DNA of 64,000 bases from Pseudomonadota bacterium (GTDB lineage: Bacteria; Pseudomonadota; Gammaproteobacteria; Xanthomonadales; Xanthomonadaceae). Shown here piece after piece: positions 45,179-53,901 of the stretch. Position 1 is the first letter of the stretch, and each line of letters begins with the position of its first letter. The notes under the pieces were generated by a model. The model was not told the origin of the DNA. It saw nothing but the letters and a program-made list of their open reading frames with translations, and searched no databases. Location of the stretch: NCBI GenBank assembly GCA_023419315.1, contig JAEZYE010000060.1, positions 1 to 64,000 on the forward strand. Reading direction: 5' to 3'. A program made the translations under genes and the position numbers.

Positions 45179-46804
45179 ATGTCCGACGCACGCATCCGCG
45201 TCTCCCGTCTTTCGTTTTCATGGCCGGACGGCACGCCCGTCTTTGCCGATCTGTCCTTCGCACTGGGCGCCTCGCGCACCGGTCTGGTCGCACCCAACGG
45301 CGCGGGCAAGAGTACGTTGCTGCGGTTGCTCGCCGGTGAATTAGCACCGCCTGCCGGCACCGTCGAAGTGTCCGGAAAAATCGGCTATCTGCCCCAGCGG
45401 CCCGCCACGCCGCCGGAGGCCTGCGTGGCCGACGTGCTGGGTGTCTCCGGCATCCTCCATGCCATCGATCAGGTGCTTGCCGGACGAACCGATCCCGCGC
45501 TTCTCGAACGCGCGGAGGGTCAATGGGATCTGCGTGACCGCATCGCCGCGCTGCTGGCGCGGTTCGGCCTGCACGAGCTCCCGCTGCAACGGAAGGTGTC
45601 GGCTTTCAGTGGCGGTGAAGCGATGTCGCTGGCATTGGCCGCGCAACTGCTGCGACGACCGGACGTCCTGCTGCTCGACGAGCCCAGCAATCATCTGGAT
45701 CACGCGGCGCGGCAACGGTTGCAGGAGGTTCTGCAGTCCTTCCGCGGCTGCTTGCTGGTCGCCAGCCATGATCGGGAACTGCTTGAAGGCATGCAGCAGA
45801 TCGGCGAACTGCAGGCATCCCGACTTCGTCTGGTCGGTGGCGGTTTCAGTGCCTGGCGGGCCGTGACCGACAGCGAACGCGCCGCGGCGGAGCACCAGGT
45901 GCAGCATCTGCGCAAGGAACTGCGCCGGGGCAAGCACGAGATGCAACAGGCGCGCGAGCGTGCCGAACGCCGCGCCTCGAAAGCCGCGCGCGCACTTCCG
46001 GATGCGGGCCTGCCGCGAATCATCGCCGGACAATGGGCGCGTCAGGCCGAAGTCGCGGCAGGCAAATCAGCGCGCGTGCATGGCTCCCGTGTCGATGGAA
46101 TGCGCGACGCCTTGCGTCATGCCGAGCAGGAGGCGGCCGTCGCCGAGTTGCCGCGATTCTCGCTGCCCGACACGCGCGTCGGCCCGACCCGGACTGTCCT
46201 CGCAGTCAATGCGGTGCGCGCCCGCTGCGGTGACACACTGCTATGGAACGAGGCAGGCGTGACGTTGACGATTCGCGGCCCGGAACGCATCGCACTGCTC
46301 GGTGACAACGGCGTCGGCAAATCCACGCTGCTGCGATTGATGGCCGGCGAGATGACGCCCGCCCGTGGCGAACGCCGCATCGGTTCGACACGTGTCGTGC
46401 GGCTGGACCAGCGACTGGATCAACTCGCGCCATCACGTTCACTGTGGGACAACTTCGCCCTGGCCGCACCGAGCCTGACGCCGCAGCAGCGCGCGGATAT
46501 CCTGGCCCGGCTCGGCTTCCGCGGCGACCGCATGCAACTGCCCGCAGCTGCGCTGTCCGGTGGCGAACACCTCCGTGCCACGCTGACCTGCATCCTGCAC
46601 GCCGACGCCGCGCCGCAACTGCTGTTGCTCGACGAACCGACGAACAACCTCGACCTCGGCGCGATCGAGCAACTGGAGCAGGCGCTCAACGACTACGAAG
46701 GCGCACTCGTGGTGGTGAGCCACGACGCGGCATTCCTCGACCGCATCAGGGCGGCGCGGCGACTGCAACTCACGCGTGCGGGCCTGGTCGAACTGGCCGG
46801 CTGA
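45179..46804 (+). CDS. ABC-F family ATPase
   Basis: A 541-residue soluble protein with two ABC domains and no membrane helices. Walker A sites are APNGAGKST (about residue 39) and GDNGVGKST (about residue 378), signatures are FSGGE and LSGGE, and Walker B sites are LLLDEPSNHLD and LLLDEPTNNLD. A charged linker of about 80 residues (about 236-320) joins them. ABC-F proteins act on the ribosome, in translation quality control or antibiotic protection. Subgroup is unclear. AAGGAGG precedes the ATG at 45179, so the longer frame from 45128 is not used. Confidence 0.88.
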   Translation: MSDARIRVSRLSFSWPDGTPVFADLSFALGASRTGLVAPNGAGKSTLLRLLAGELAPPAGTVEVSGKIGYLPQRPATPPEACVADVLGVSGILHAIDQVLAGRTDPALLERAEGQWDLRDRIAALLARFGLHELPLQRKVSAFSGGEAMSLALAAQLLRRPDVLLLDEPSNHLDHAARQRLQEVLQSFRGCLLVASHDRELLEGMQQIGELQASRLRLVGGGFSAWRAVTDSERAAAEHQVQHLRKELRRGKHEMQQARERAERRASKAARALPDAGLPRIIAGQWARQAEVAAGKSARVHGSRVDGMRDALRHAEQEAAVAELPRFSLPDTRVGPTRTVLAVNAVRARCGDTLLWNEAGVTLTIRGPERIALLGDNGVGKSTLLRLMAGEMTPARGERRIGSTRVVRLDQRLDQLAPSRSLWDNFALAAPSLTPQQRADILARLGFRGDRMQLPAAALSGGEHLRATLTCILHADAAPQLLLLDEPTNNLDLGAIEQLEQALNDYEGALVVVSHDAAFLDRIRAARRLQLTRAGLVELAG

Positions 46805-46848
46805 ACCACGCAGGCGCACGCATGAACTGACCGCAGGGCGCGATCATG

Positions 46849-46878
46849 TCGAGGAGGCGGCGGGCACTGCCTCCTCGA
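46849..46878 (+). terminator. Hairpin between convergent genes
   Basis: A 10-base perfect stem TCGAGGAGGC (46849-46858) and GCCTCCTCGA (46869-46878) with a 10-base loop, between the ABC-F gene and the minus-strand operon. It has no long T-tract. Confidence 0.55.
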
Positions 46879-46886
46879 TATCTGCG

Positions 46887-47138
46887 TCAGCTACCGTCCC
46901 GCTGCACGCGTGCACGGTAGTCGTGCACGTTGTCGCCGTCGATGCGGGTTTCCCGCGTTCCGATCACGGTGTCTACCTGCGTGTCCGAACCGGTCACCGG
47001 TTGCGCCGTGACCGCGGTTTCGCGCTCGAACGCGTGCGATTTGTCGGTGTTGCGGTAGTAGCGATACAACGCCCAGTACAGCGCCGTCGCGCCGAGCGGG
47101 CCAGCCGCCAGCAGCCAGAGTCCGTTGTCGTCGCTCAT
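46887..47138 (-). CDS. Small single-helix membrane protein
   Basis: An 83-residue protein starting MSDDNGLWLLAAGPLGATAL, with one membrane helix (about residues 6-26) and a charged tail rich in Thr, Asp and Arg. Its start overlaps the stop of the zinc-ribbon gene by four bases (ATGA read on the minus strand), so it is translationally coupled. I do not recognise a family. By context it is part of the SPFH/zinc-ribbon module. Confidence 0.7.
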   Translation of the reverse strand: MSDDNGLWLLAAGPLGATALYWALYRYYRNTDKSHAFERETAVTAQPVTGSDTQVDTVIGTRETRIDGDNVHDYRARVQRDGS

Positions 47139-48454
47139 GAGGCCACCATCAGGAACCACAGTACGAGGGATTCGATCACGGTGCCGGTGGTGAGCGCCGC
47201 CAGCAACAGCTTCCATTGCTGCACCGGGACGCTGCCCATGGTTTCGCCGGTCCGTCCGTTCACCGCGATGTAGTGCAGCATGCCGCCGTTGCGCCCCGGC
47301 TGCTGATACGAGTACAGCCAGACCGGCAGGTACATCGACACCCAGCGCGTGCCATGCACGTCCAGCTGTTCGCGTTCCCAGCGCACGCCGCGGTCGTATC
47401 GGCGCACCGAGCCTTCGACCTGCGCGCGCGCAATCGACAGCAGCTGATCTTCCAGTCGCGGGCGCATCCGCTCGACATCGAGATTGCGCTTCTCCGAGGT
47501 GAAACCCAGCAGATACGAGGCATTCCACTTCAGCGCGTTCTTGGTATCGAACGGAAGAATCGTGTTGATGATGTTGTGGGTGTTGACGCGGGTGTCGAGA
47601 TTGCCGCGTTCGGCGGAGGACTCCAGCGGCAGGTCGTCCACCGTGAAATCCACGCGGCGATCCACCTGGTACACGTCCGCGTCGTAATAGGTCTTGCGCT
47701 TGTCGCCGGTGCCGCGCGTGTATTCGCGGATCTTGATTTCGCCCTTGCCGGAGACGCGTGCGCTCGCGTTGCTGTCCACCACCATGTAGGGCAGGTAGAC
47801 GCCAACGACGTTCTCCGGCGTGAACTGTTCCTTGAACGCTTTCAAGGCGAACAGACGCCGCTTGTCGACGAACTGGCGGATGCGCGCCACCGCATCGTCC
47901 TTGCCGATGTGGAACGGCAGCACGGCGTCCGGCACCGCACCGTTGGCGATCTGCTCGTTGACGCCGAACACGTGCCGGCACCAGTGGCAGCGCGCGGTCA
48001 TCGTGGTTTCGGTGTTGACGGTGACCTCCGCGCCGCAGCCGGTGCACTTGAAGGTCATCAGGCTTGCCGCTTCGGCATCGATGTCGCGTGCGCCGGAAGC
48101 GATGACCGTGCCGCGCAGCTGGTCGATGCCCTCGCCGAGCCCGAAGGCTTCCTCCACCCGCGTGCCGTGCCATTGATGGCGACAGTACTGGCAGATGAGC
48201 AGATCGCTGCCGAGCATGTGCCGCACATCGGACGCGCCGCATTTGGGACAACGGTTGAGGCCATCCTTCAGTTCGGCGGCCGCGGTGTCGAGCGCCACCG
48301 GATCCGGCGCCTGGAGTTCGTCGCGTATGGCATCCGGCAACGTCGCCGGATCCACCGGGAACTGGCCGGGGAGGGGAGGCACGTCGCGCGGCGAACCGGG
48401 ACCGGTCACGGGCGTGACCGGCAACGGCGGCGGGGTTCTGGGATCCTGCGTCAT
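47135..48454 (-). CDS. Zinc-ribbon membrane protein paired with SPFH
   Basis: A 439-residue protein. A Pro-rich N-terminus is followed by two zinc ribbons (RCPKCGAS ... ICQYCRHQW near residues 68-95, and FKCTGCGAEV ... ARCHWCRHVF near 133-165). A conserved beta-rich domain follows, then a C-terminal membrane helix (about 415-437). Proteins like this are annotated as TFIIB-type zinc-ribbon proteins and are often next to SPFH/YdjI-like genes. The function is unknown; the pair may remodel membranes or sense envelope stress. It follows the SPFH gene by 19 bases. Confidence 0.75.
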   Translation of the reverse strand: MTQDPRTPPPLPVTPVTGPGSPRDVPPLPGQFPVDPATLPDAIRDELQAPDPVALDTAAAELKDGLNRCPKCGASDVRHMLGSDLLICQYCRHQWHGTRVEEAFGLGEGIDQLRGTVIASGARDIDAEAASLMTFKCTGCGAEVTVNTETTMTARCHWCRHVFGVNEQIANGAVPDAVLPFHIGKDDAVARIRQFVDKRRLFALKAFKEQFTPENVVGVYLPYMVVDSNASARVSGKGEIKIREYTRGTGDKRKTYYDADVYQVDRRVDFTVDDLPLESSAERGNLDTRVNTHNIINTILPFDTKNALKWNASYLLGFTSEKRNLDVERMRPRLEDQLLSIARAQVEGSVRRYDRGVRWEREQLDVHGTRWVSMYLPVWLYSYQQPGRNGGMLHYIAVNGRTGETMGSVPVQQWKLLLAALTTGTVIESLVLWFLMVAS

Positions 48455-48473
48455 CGCGGATGCGCGGATCGGC

Positions 48474-49616
48474 TTACAGGCCCAGCGCCTTGGCTTTCAG
48501 CGCGTCGTAATCGCTTTGCGTGATGAGGCCGAGATCCAGCATCTCCTTCGCCTTCTTCAGTTTCGCGACCGGATCATCGGCCGCCGGCGCGACCGGCTGT
48601 TGCAGGCTGCCGACGCCGCCGACCATTCCGGTCGCCATGCCCAGGCCGACCAGTCCCGCGGCGCCGCCATTTTCGCCCGCCGACTGGATGCCCTGCGCCA
48701 CACTGGCCTGCAGGTTGGAATTGCCGCGTCCACCGGACAACGCATCGGCGCGCTGCACGGTCTTGAGCAGTTCGCGTGTATTGGCGTCGTACTCGATCGA
48801 CACGATCGCCGTCTTGACGATCGCCAGCCCGCGCTCGGACTTCCACTGGTATGCCTGTTCCACCGCGTCGGACAGGCTCTGTGCGAAACCCAGCGAATCC
48901 TGCTGAAGGCGGGTGATGCGGTTTCCCTTCGACGGATCGTTCGTGTACAGGCTGAAAGCAGGCGCCAGTGAACCGACCACTTCATTGAACAACTGGCTGG
49001 CGGCGGCGTTTTCCAGATCGGTGAAGTCGAACACTTCGCCCGGCTGCAGGTAACGCGCCGGCACGAAGTTCTTCACGAAGAGGATGGGGTCGACGATCTT
49101 CAACGTGTACGAGCCGCGCGTGACCGCGCCGACCTGCGTATTGAGGAAGCCGTCGTCCCAATAGATTTCGGACTGCGTGCCGAAACGGTTGTCCGGCAGT
49201 TCCTTCAGCGACACGAAGAACGCGGCCTGCTGCGAACCCGGCTGCCCGCCGAACTTGAAGCGCTCCCAGCTCTGCTTGATCAACGGACTGACCAGGCCAT
49301 CGCCAGCGAAAATCGACTGCGAATTCGTATCGTCCGAACGCCATTCGTAAGCGCCCGGTTCGGCCGCGAACCCGGTGATGGCGCCGTCCTGGAACAGCAG
49401 CAGACCGTAGCCTTCCGGCACGACGATCTTCGACCCGTTGGTGATGATGTTCGACGAGCCGCGCGTGTTCGAACCCCGCCCGGCATTGGTCCCCTGCGGC
49501 ACCGCGGCGAACAACGCCGCCGTGGACGGCAACCCGCCCGGCACGGTGTAGAAATCCTTCCACTGATCGGCCAGCACACCGCCCACCGCACCCGCCACCG
49601 CCTGTACAAAACCCAT
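48474..49616 (-). CDS. SPFH-domain protein (YdjI-like)
   Basis: A 380-residue protein with an SPFH/band-7-type core (IVVPEGYGLLLFQDGAITG, GSYTLKIVDPILFVKNFVPA, ALVKTAIVSIEYDANTREL-like helix). A Gly/Gln linker leads to a C-terminal SHOCT motif (DDPVAKLKKAKEMLDLGLITQSDYDALKAKAL). This is the arrangement of virion-core-protein-like YdjI. SPFH proteins form ring-like membrane assemblies; SHOCT often mediates oligomerisation. It leads a three-gene minus-strand operon with the zinc-ribbon protein and the small membrane protein. Confidence 0.83.
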   Translation of the reverse strand: MGFVQAVAGAVGGVLADQWKDFYTVPGGLPSTAALFAAVPQGTNAGRGSNTRGSSNIITNGSKIVVPEGYGLLLFQDGAITGFAAEPGAYEWRSDDTNSQSIFAGDGLVSPLIKQSWERFKFGGQPGSQQAAFFVSLKELPDNRFGTQSEIYWDDGFLNTQVGAVTRGSYTLKIVDPILFVKNFVPARYLQPGEVFDFTDLENAAASQLFNEVVGSLAPAFSLYTNDPSKGNRITRLQQDSLGFAQSLSDAVEQAYQWKSERGLAIVKTAIVSIEYDANTRELLKTVQRADALSGGRGNSNLQASVAQGIQSAGENGGAAGLVGLGMATGMVGGVGSLQQPVAPAADDPVAKLKKAKEMLDLGLITQSDYDALKAKALGL

Positions 49617-49695
49617 GACATTCCCTCTGCTCGCGACCGGGCACCGCGCCCCGTGAGTGGGCGGACTATATCAGTCGGAGGTCGCGTGCAATGCG

Positions 49696-50340
49696 TCACC
49701 CGGACCTCCTGTCGCCGACATCCTCCGGACCTTCTCCGGTGGCTACCTGACACCGCACCAGAAGAACGTGTGGTCCCATGTCGGGCATATGCAGGTGCCC
49801 GCATTCGGCGCGCTGTATGCGACCGGTCTTGATGCGCCCAATCCGGACGACGTGGCAGGGTGGCGTGTGCAGTTCTACGCGTTCGACGAGCAGGTCCAGC
49901 GCCACGCGGGCTACGCACACGGCCACACGCAGCTTTCCGACGACCTGCCTGCGGCGACTGTCTTGCAGTCGGTGGCCGCAGGGGCAGGCGGCGCGATACT
50001 GGGAGGTGCGGACTTCCTGCAATCCAGCATCGAAGGCACGGTCATCCTTGCACGTAACACATTTGCCGCAGCCGGCTACCGCACCGGCATCCTCGGTGAG
50101 GGCGCTCGCGCTTACGACCAGGAATTCTCGCAACTGGTCAACACGGTGACCTCGTGGAATGGCCTGAAATCGGCGGGCAGCCGCTGGGTGGAAGGTATGG
50201 TGGCCGACCACCATCGCGCCAACGAGTTGATGGCCAGCGGTGATGCGATGGGCCTGATGCTGGGCACCCGCATCCGCACGCGCCAGACACTGGAAGTGGC
50301 AAGTGTCGCCACGGGCGGCTATGGCGCGACATCCAGAAGA
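49696..50340 (+). pseudogene. Truncated gene of unknown function
   Basis: A frame of about 215 residues with good protein character, including WSHVGHMQVPAFGALYATGL, a Gly/Ala-rich stretch (VLQSVAAGAGGAILGGADFL) and SSIEGTVILARNTF. No start codon with a ribosome binding site fits. After about 50340 the same frame becomes Arg/Ser-rich and loses protein character. I do not recognise the family; the style resembles the N-terminal part of a large surface or toxin protein. It looks cut at both ends, and the right cut coincides with the start of the defence island. Confidence 0.5.
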
Positions 50341-50698
50341 GGGGAGAGGACTGATGGAACCTTCGGCCCTATCTCCCTGAGGGCGGTGATGGAGTCTGGT
50401 CCAGCACTCAGGACTCGCGACCTTCCCGCACACATGAGCTCTCTCACACCACGGCGCAAAGCTCTCTGCGTACAAGATCTTTGCGGCAGTCTCCGATCGA
50501 GGTATGAAGCCTTGATCACGCATTTCCGCAGTGGGGTGCGGCGAATGGATAGTAGACGTCGCAGGCCCAAGGTTTGTGTCTTGATTGTTTCCCTATCGCC
50601 TTGTTGCAGCGCAGTGCGGCGTGCGGAATTTTCGGCACGGCGATGCCGGGCACTGGCTTGGCGATTCTGGCAGTATTGGTCCGGGGGGAAGGGACGCT
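50341..50698. other. Non-coding junction before defence operon
   Basis: About 350 bases with no supported gene. It probably contains the island boundary and the operon promoter; no clear -35/-10 pair, tRNA or direct repeat was found by eye. Confidence 0.4.
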
Positions 50699-53600
50699 AT
50701 GGGAACTGCCTGGGGTTCTACTAGGCCGGGGGAACTGCTCACCGGTAGCAAGCGTTGGGAAGCCAAGCTCAAAGATGAGCGTCTGACGCTGTGGCTGGAT
50801 AGCCAGCCAAAGCTGGCTGGGTCGCTTTTGCAGCTTAGCAGCCTGCGTGTGTCCAGCGGTCTGATGTGGGCCACATGCCACTTCGAGTTCCAGCTAGCCA
50901 GTGGGCGCACCGTCCGCACGGTGGACGGCATCCCGAACGAACAGGCCCTTGAGATGCAGCGGGCGCTGATGGGCGCCACGGTGGAAGCGCTGGCGTCCTT
51001 CGTGGGCGCCAATGCAGCAAAGCTCGAGTCCTGGATCGAGCGCGCACTGGCAAAGCTGCAACCAGCCCCTGGGGTGCTGGTGGGGTCGCAAGAGATCGAC
51101 GATGCGCTCGCAAACGCCAGGATGCCGGCAACACCGGGTGATCTCGCGTGGAGTCACATCCTTGGGCATGCCCATGCCCGGGCGGCTCGAAAGAAGGCCA
51201 GCGCATGGCCTGACTGGGATGATCCGGTCGGCGAGCTGACGGTACGCGTACAGGCCAAGAACGAGGCCGCTTTCAAGCAGGCGTTCGACGGCTGGCTGGC
51301 AAGGGCTGTGGCGCCCGTTGCAAGAGGCCGTTGGATTCCCAAGGGCATGGCAAAGAGGCTCGCTGGTCAGCACCCGGCTCCAGAGTGGCCGGGCAGGACC
51401 TGGAAGCAGGTGGTGGGTGACTCCTCACCGCACGCGACCCTGAAGCGTCTGTTCGACGAGCAGAACGACAAGCATCTGAGCGACCAGCGCCAGGCCAGGA
51501 AGCACTTCTTCGACACCGTGGAGAAGAATCCCCTGACCGATGAGCAGATCCACGCTTGCATCTGCATGGACGACAGTGTCATGGTCGTGGCCGCAGCCGG
51601 CTCGGGCAAAACCTCCACCATGGTGGCCAAGACCGGCTATGCCCTGCATGAGGGCCTGGCGCAGCCAGAGCAGATCCTCTTGCTGGCCTTCAACCGGGCG
51701 ACCGCGGACGAGGTGGGCGAACGGATTGCCGATCGCCTGAAAGGCGTCCCGAACGTCGAGAAGGTCAAGTCCAACACGTTCCACGCCTTCGGCATAGACG
51801 TCATTGCCAAGGCAACGGGCAAGGTGCCATCACTGGCGCCTTGGGTGGATCCCGGCAAGCCTGGCGCAGACATCCGGGAGGTCGCCGAGATAATCCAGCG
51901 GCTCTCGGGCCAGGACAAGAAGTTCAAGCGGGAATGGGACCTGTTCCGGACGGTCTATGCGCGCGACGTCGGAAAGTGGGGCCAGCCCCAGGAGCCCGAA
52001 AACTACCAGGATGGAAGGCGCGGGTTCCTGACGGCCAAGGGCGACATCGTAAAGAGCAAGGAAGAGCGTGTGATCGCCGACTGGCTCTTCTACAACGGGG
52101 TCAACTACGAGTACGAGCGCCCCTACGAGCATGAGACGGCCGACCAGCAGCACAAGCAGTACGTACCTGATTTCTACTATCCGGATATTCAGCTGTACCA
52201 CGAGCACTTCGCGCTGGATGCCCAGGGCCGGGCTCCGGACGCGTTCAAGGGCTATCTCCAGGGCGTGGCATGGAAGAGGGATAAGCATGCACAAATGGGC
52301 ACTGCCCTGTTCGAGACGACCTCCCACGGATTGATGACGGGAGAGGCGATCACATCCCTGGAGAAGGAACTGTTCGCCAGGGGTATCCAACCGAAGTTCG
52401 ATGCCGAGCGTCAGCCCATGGGCATGCCATTGGTGCCCGACAAGGATCTAGCGCGCTCCTTCCGTGTGTTCCAGCAACACGTTAAAAACAATGGGCTGTC
52501 GCATCGCCAGTTGCTGGCAGCGCTCAAGGAGCAGAGCAAGGATGGCTACGCCGCACGCCTGCGCATGTACCTGTGGATATACGAGAAGATCGCTGCCGAG
52601 TGGGAGCGCCGGCTGAAGGAAGAGGGCCTCATCGATTTCGAGGACATGCTGGTACAGGCCGCCGAGCATGTCGAATCCGGGCGCTACCGCAGCCCCTACC
52701 GGATCATCCTCGCCGATGAGTTCCAGGACAGCTCGCGCGCCCGGATAAGGCTTTTGAAGGCATTGGCGAAGAATCCCTCCGAGCCGACGCACCTGTGCGT
52801 GGTGGGGGATGACTGGCAGGGCATCAACCGCTTCGCAGGCTCGGACATCTCGGTCATGACCGAGTTCGAGAAGACGTTCGAGAACTCCACCCGGCTGCCA
52901 TTGAATACAACGTTCCGTTGTCCCCAGCACTTGTGCGACGTATCCAGCGAGTTCATCCAGGCCAATCCGAACCAGATCGCCAAGAGTGTCACCACGGCCA
53001 ATCCGCTCACCAAGACACCGCTGTTGGCGTTCGGGTTTCAGGCCCGGGAATCGATTCCGGCCCATGTCGAGTCCCAGCTTGAGGAGATGCATGGATTCGT
53101 GGCCGAAGGAAAGCTGGCCCCGACCAGGGGCGCACACGTCACGGTGATGCTGCTTGGCAGGTACCGCGATGACGAGCCGGCCGCCTTGAGCCAGTGGAAG
53201 GTGCGATTCGGTGACAGGCTCCGGATCGACTACAAGACGGCCCACGGATCAAAAGGCCTGGAGGCCGAGTACGTCTTCGTACTTAACGTGGTCCAGGGCA
53301 TCCGCGGTTTCCCAAGCCAGATCCAGGACGATCCCGCGCTGCAGCTGGCGATGCCGGCGCCTGATCCGTATCCATTCGCGGAGGAGAGGAGACTCTTCTA
53401 CGTGGCGATGACGCGAGCCAGCAAGCAGGTCAGGTTCTATACGACCCTGAGGCAACCATCGCAGTTCCTGGTGGAACTGGTGAAGGCACAGCGACTGGCG
53501 ATCAAGCCTGTCGATGGCGAGCCGATGGAGCCTTGCCCTCAGTGCGGCAATGGCGTCCTGCAGGTCAGGCCAGGACAGTACGGCTCCTTTCATGGGTGCA

Positions 53601-53824
53601 GCAGGTTTCCTGCCTGCGACTTCACTCGGAAGATCGCTGACAGGCAGGCTGTTCCGCAGTTCAAGCCCAAGCCTCATCGCATACGCGGGCCAGTGAAGGC
53701 AGGCGACCAATGTCCTGTCTGCAGGAAGGGAATCATCCGGCAGGTAAACGGACGAAACGGCATGTTTCTTGGATGTTCCCGCTACCGGGAGGGGTGCCGT
53801 GCCACGGCGAGCATCCAGCAATGA
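50699..53824 (+). CDS. HelD-like helicase with inserted nuclease and zinc ribbons
   Basis: A 1041-residue SF1A helicase. The N-terminus resembles helicase IV (LSSLRVSSGLMWATCHFEF). Walker A is G301-T305 (AAAGSGKTST), Walker B reads ILADEFQDSS, motif V KTAHGSKGLEAEYVFV and motif VI YVAMTRASKQV. Between the first helicase motifs lies an extra domain with EERVIADWLFYNGVNYEYE and QYVPDFYYPD (D491), the pattern of a PD-(D/E)XK nuclease. The C-terminus has two topoisomerase-type zinc ribbons (CPQCG ... GCSRFPAC and CPVCR ... GCSRYREGC). It should unwind and possibly cut DNA. GGGGGAAGGG precedes the ATG. It is the first gene of the island operon; its stop overlaps an ATG (ATGA, 53821). Confidence 0.85.
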   Translation: MGTAWGSTRPGELLTGSKRWEAKLKDERLTLWLDSQPKLAGSLLQLSSLRVSSGLMWATCHFEFQLASGRTVRTVDGIPNEQALEMQRALMGATVEALASFVGANAAKLESWIERALAKLQPAPGVLVGSQEIDDALANARMPATPGDLAWSHILGHAHARAARKKASAWPDWDDPVGELTVRVQAKNEAAFKQAFDGWLARAVAPVARGRWIPKGMAKRLAGQHPAPEWPGRTWKQVVGDSSPHATLKRLFDEQNDKHLSDQRQARKHFFDTVEKNPLTDEQIHACICMDDSVMVVAAAGSGKTSTMVAKTGYALHEGLAQPEQILLLAFNRATADEVGERIADRLKGVPNVEKVKSNTFHAFGIDVIAKATGKVPSLAPWVDPGKPGADIREVAEIIQRLSGQDKKFKREWDLFRTVYARDVGKWGQPQEPENYQDGRRGFLTAKGDIVKSKEERVIADWLFYNGVNYEYERPYEHETADQQHKQYVPDFYYPDIQLYHEHFALDAQGRAPDAFKGYLQGVAWKRDKHAQMGTALFETTSHGLMTGEAITSLEKELFARGIQPKFDAERQPMGMPLVPDKDLARSFRVFQQHVKNNGLSHRQLLAALKEQSKDGYAARLRMYLWIYEKIAAEWERRLKEEGLIDFEDMLVQAAEHVESGRYRSPYRIILADEFQDSSRARIRLLKALAKNPSEPTHLCVVGDDWQGINRFAGSDISVMTEFEKTFENSTRLPLNTTFRCPQHLCDVSSEFIQANPNQIAKSVTTANPLTKTPLLAFGFQARESIPAHVESQLEEMHGFVAEGKLAPTRGAHVTVMLLGRYRDDEPAALSQWKVRFGDRLRIDYKTAHGSKGLEAEYVFVLNVVQGIRGFPSQIQDDPALQLAMPAPDPYPFAEERRLFYVAMTRASKQVRFYTTLRQPSQFLVELVKAQRLAIKPVDGEPMEPCPQCGNGVLQVRPGQYGSFHGCSRFPACDFTRKIADRQAVPQFKPKPHRIRGPVKAGDQCPVCRKGIIRQVNGRNGMFLGCSRYREGCRATASIQQ

Positions 53825-53901
53825 ATTCCTGGCAGGACGCGAACCCCAATCCAGGGTCGGCCAGACCTACATATCTCTCACAACGGAATGATGGAGTAGC
53901 A

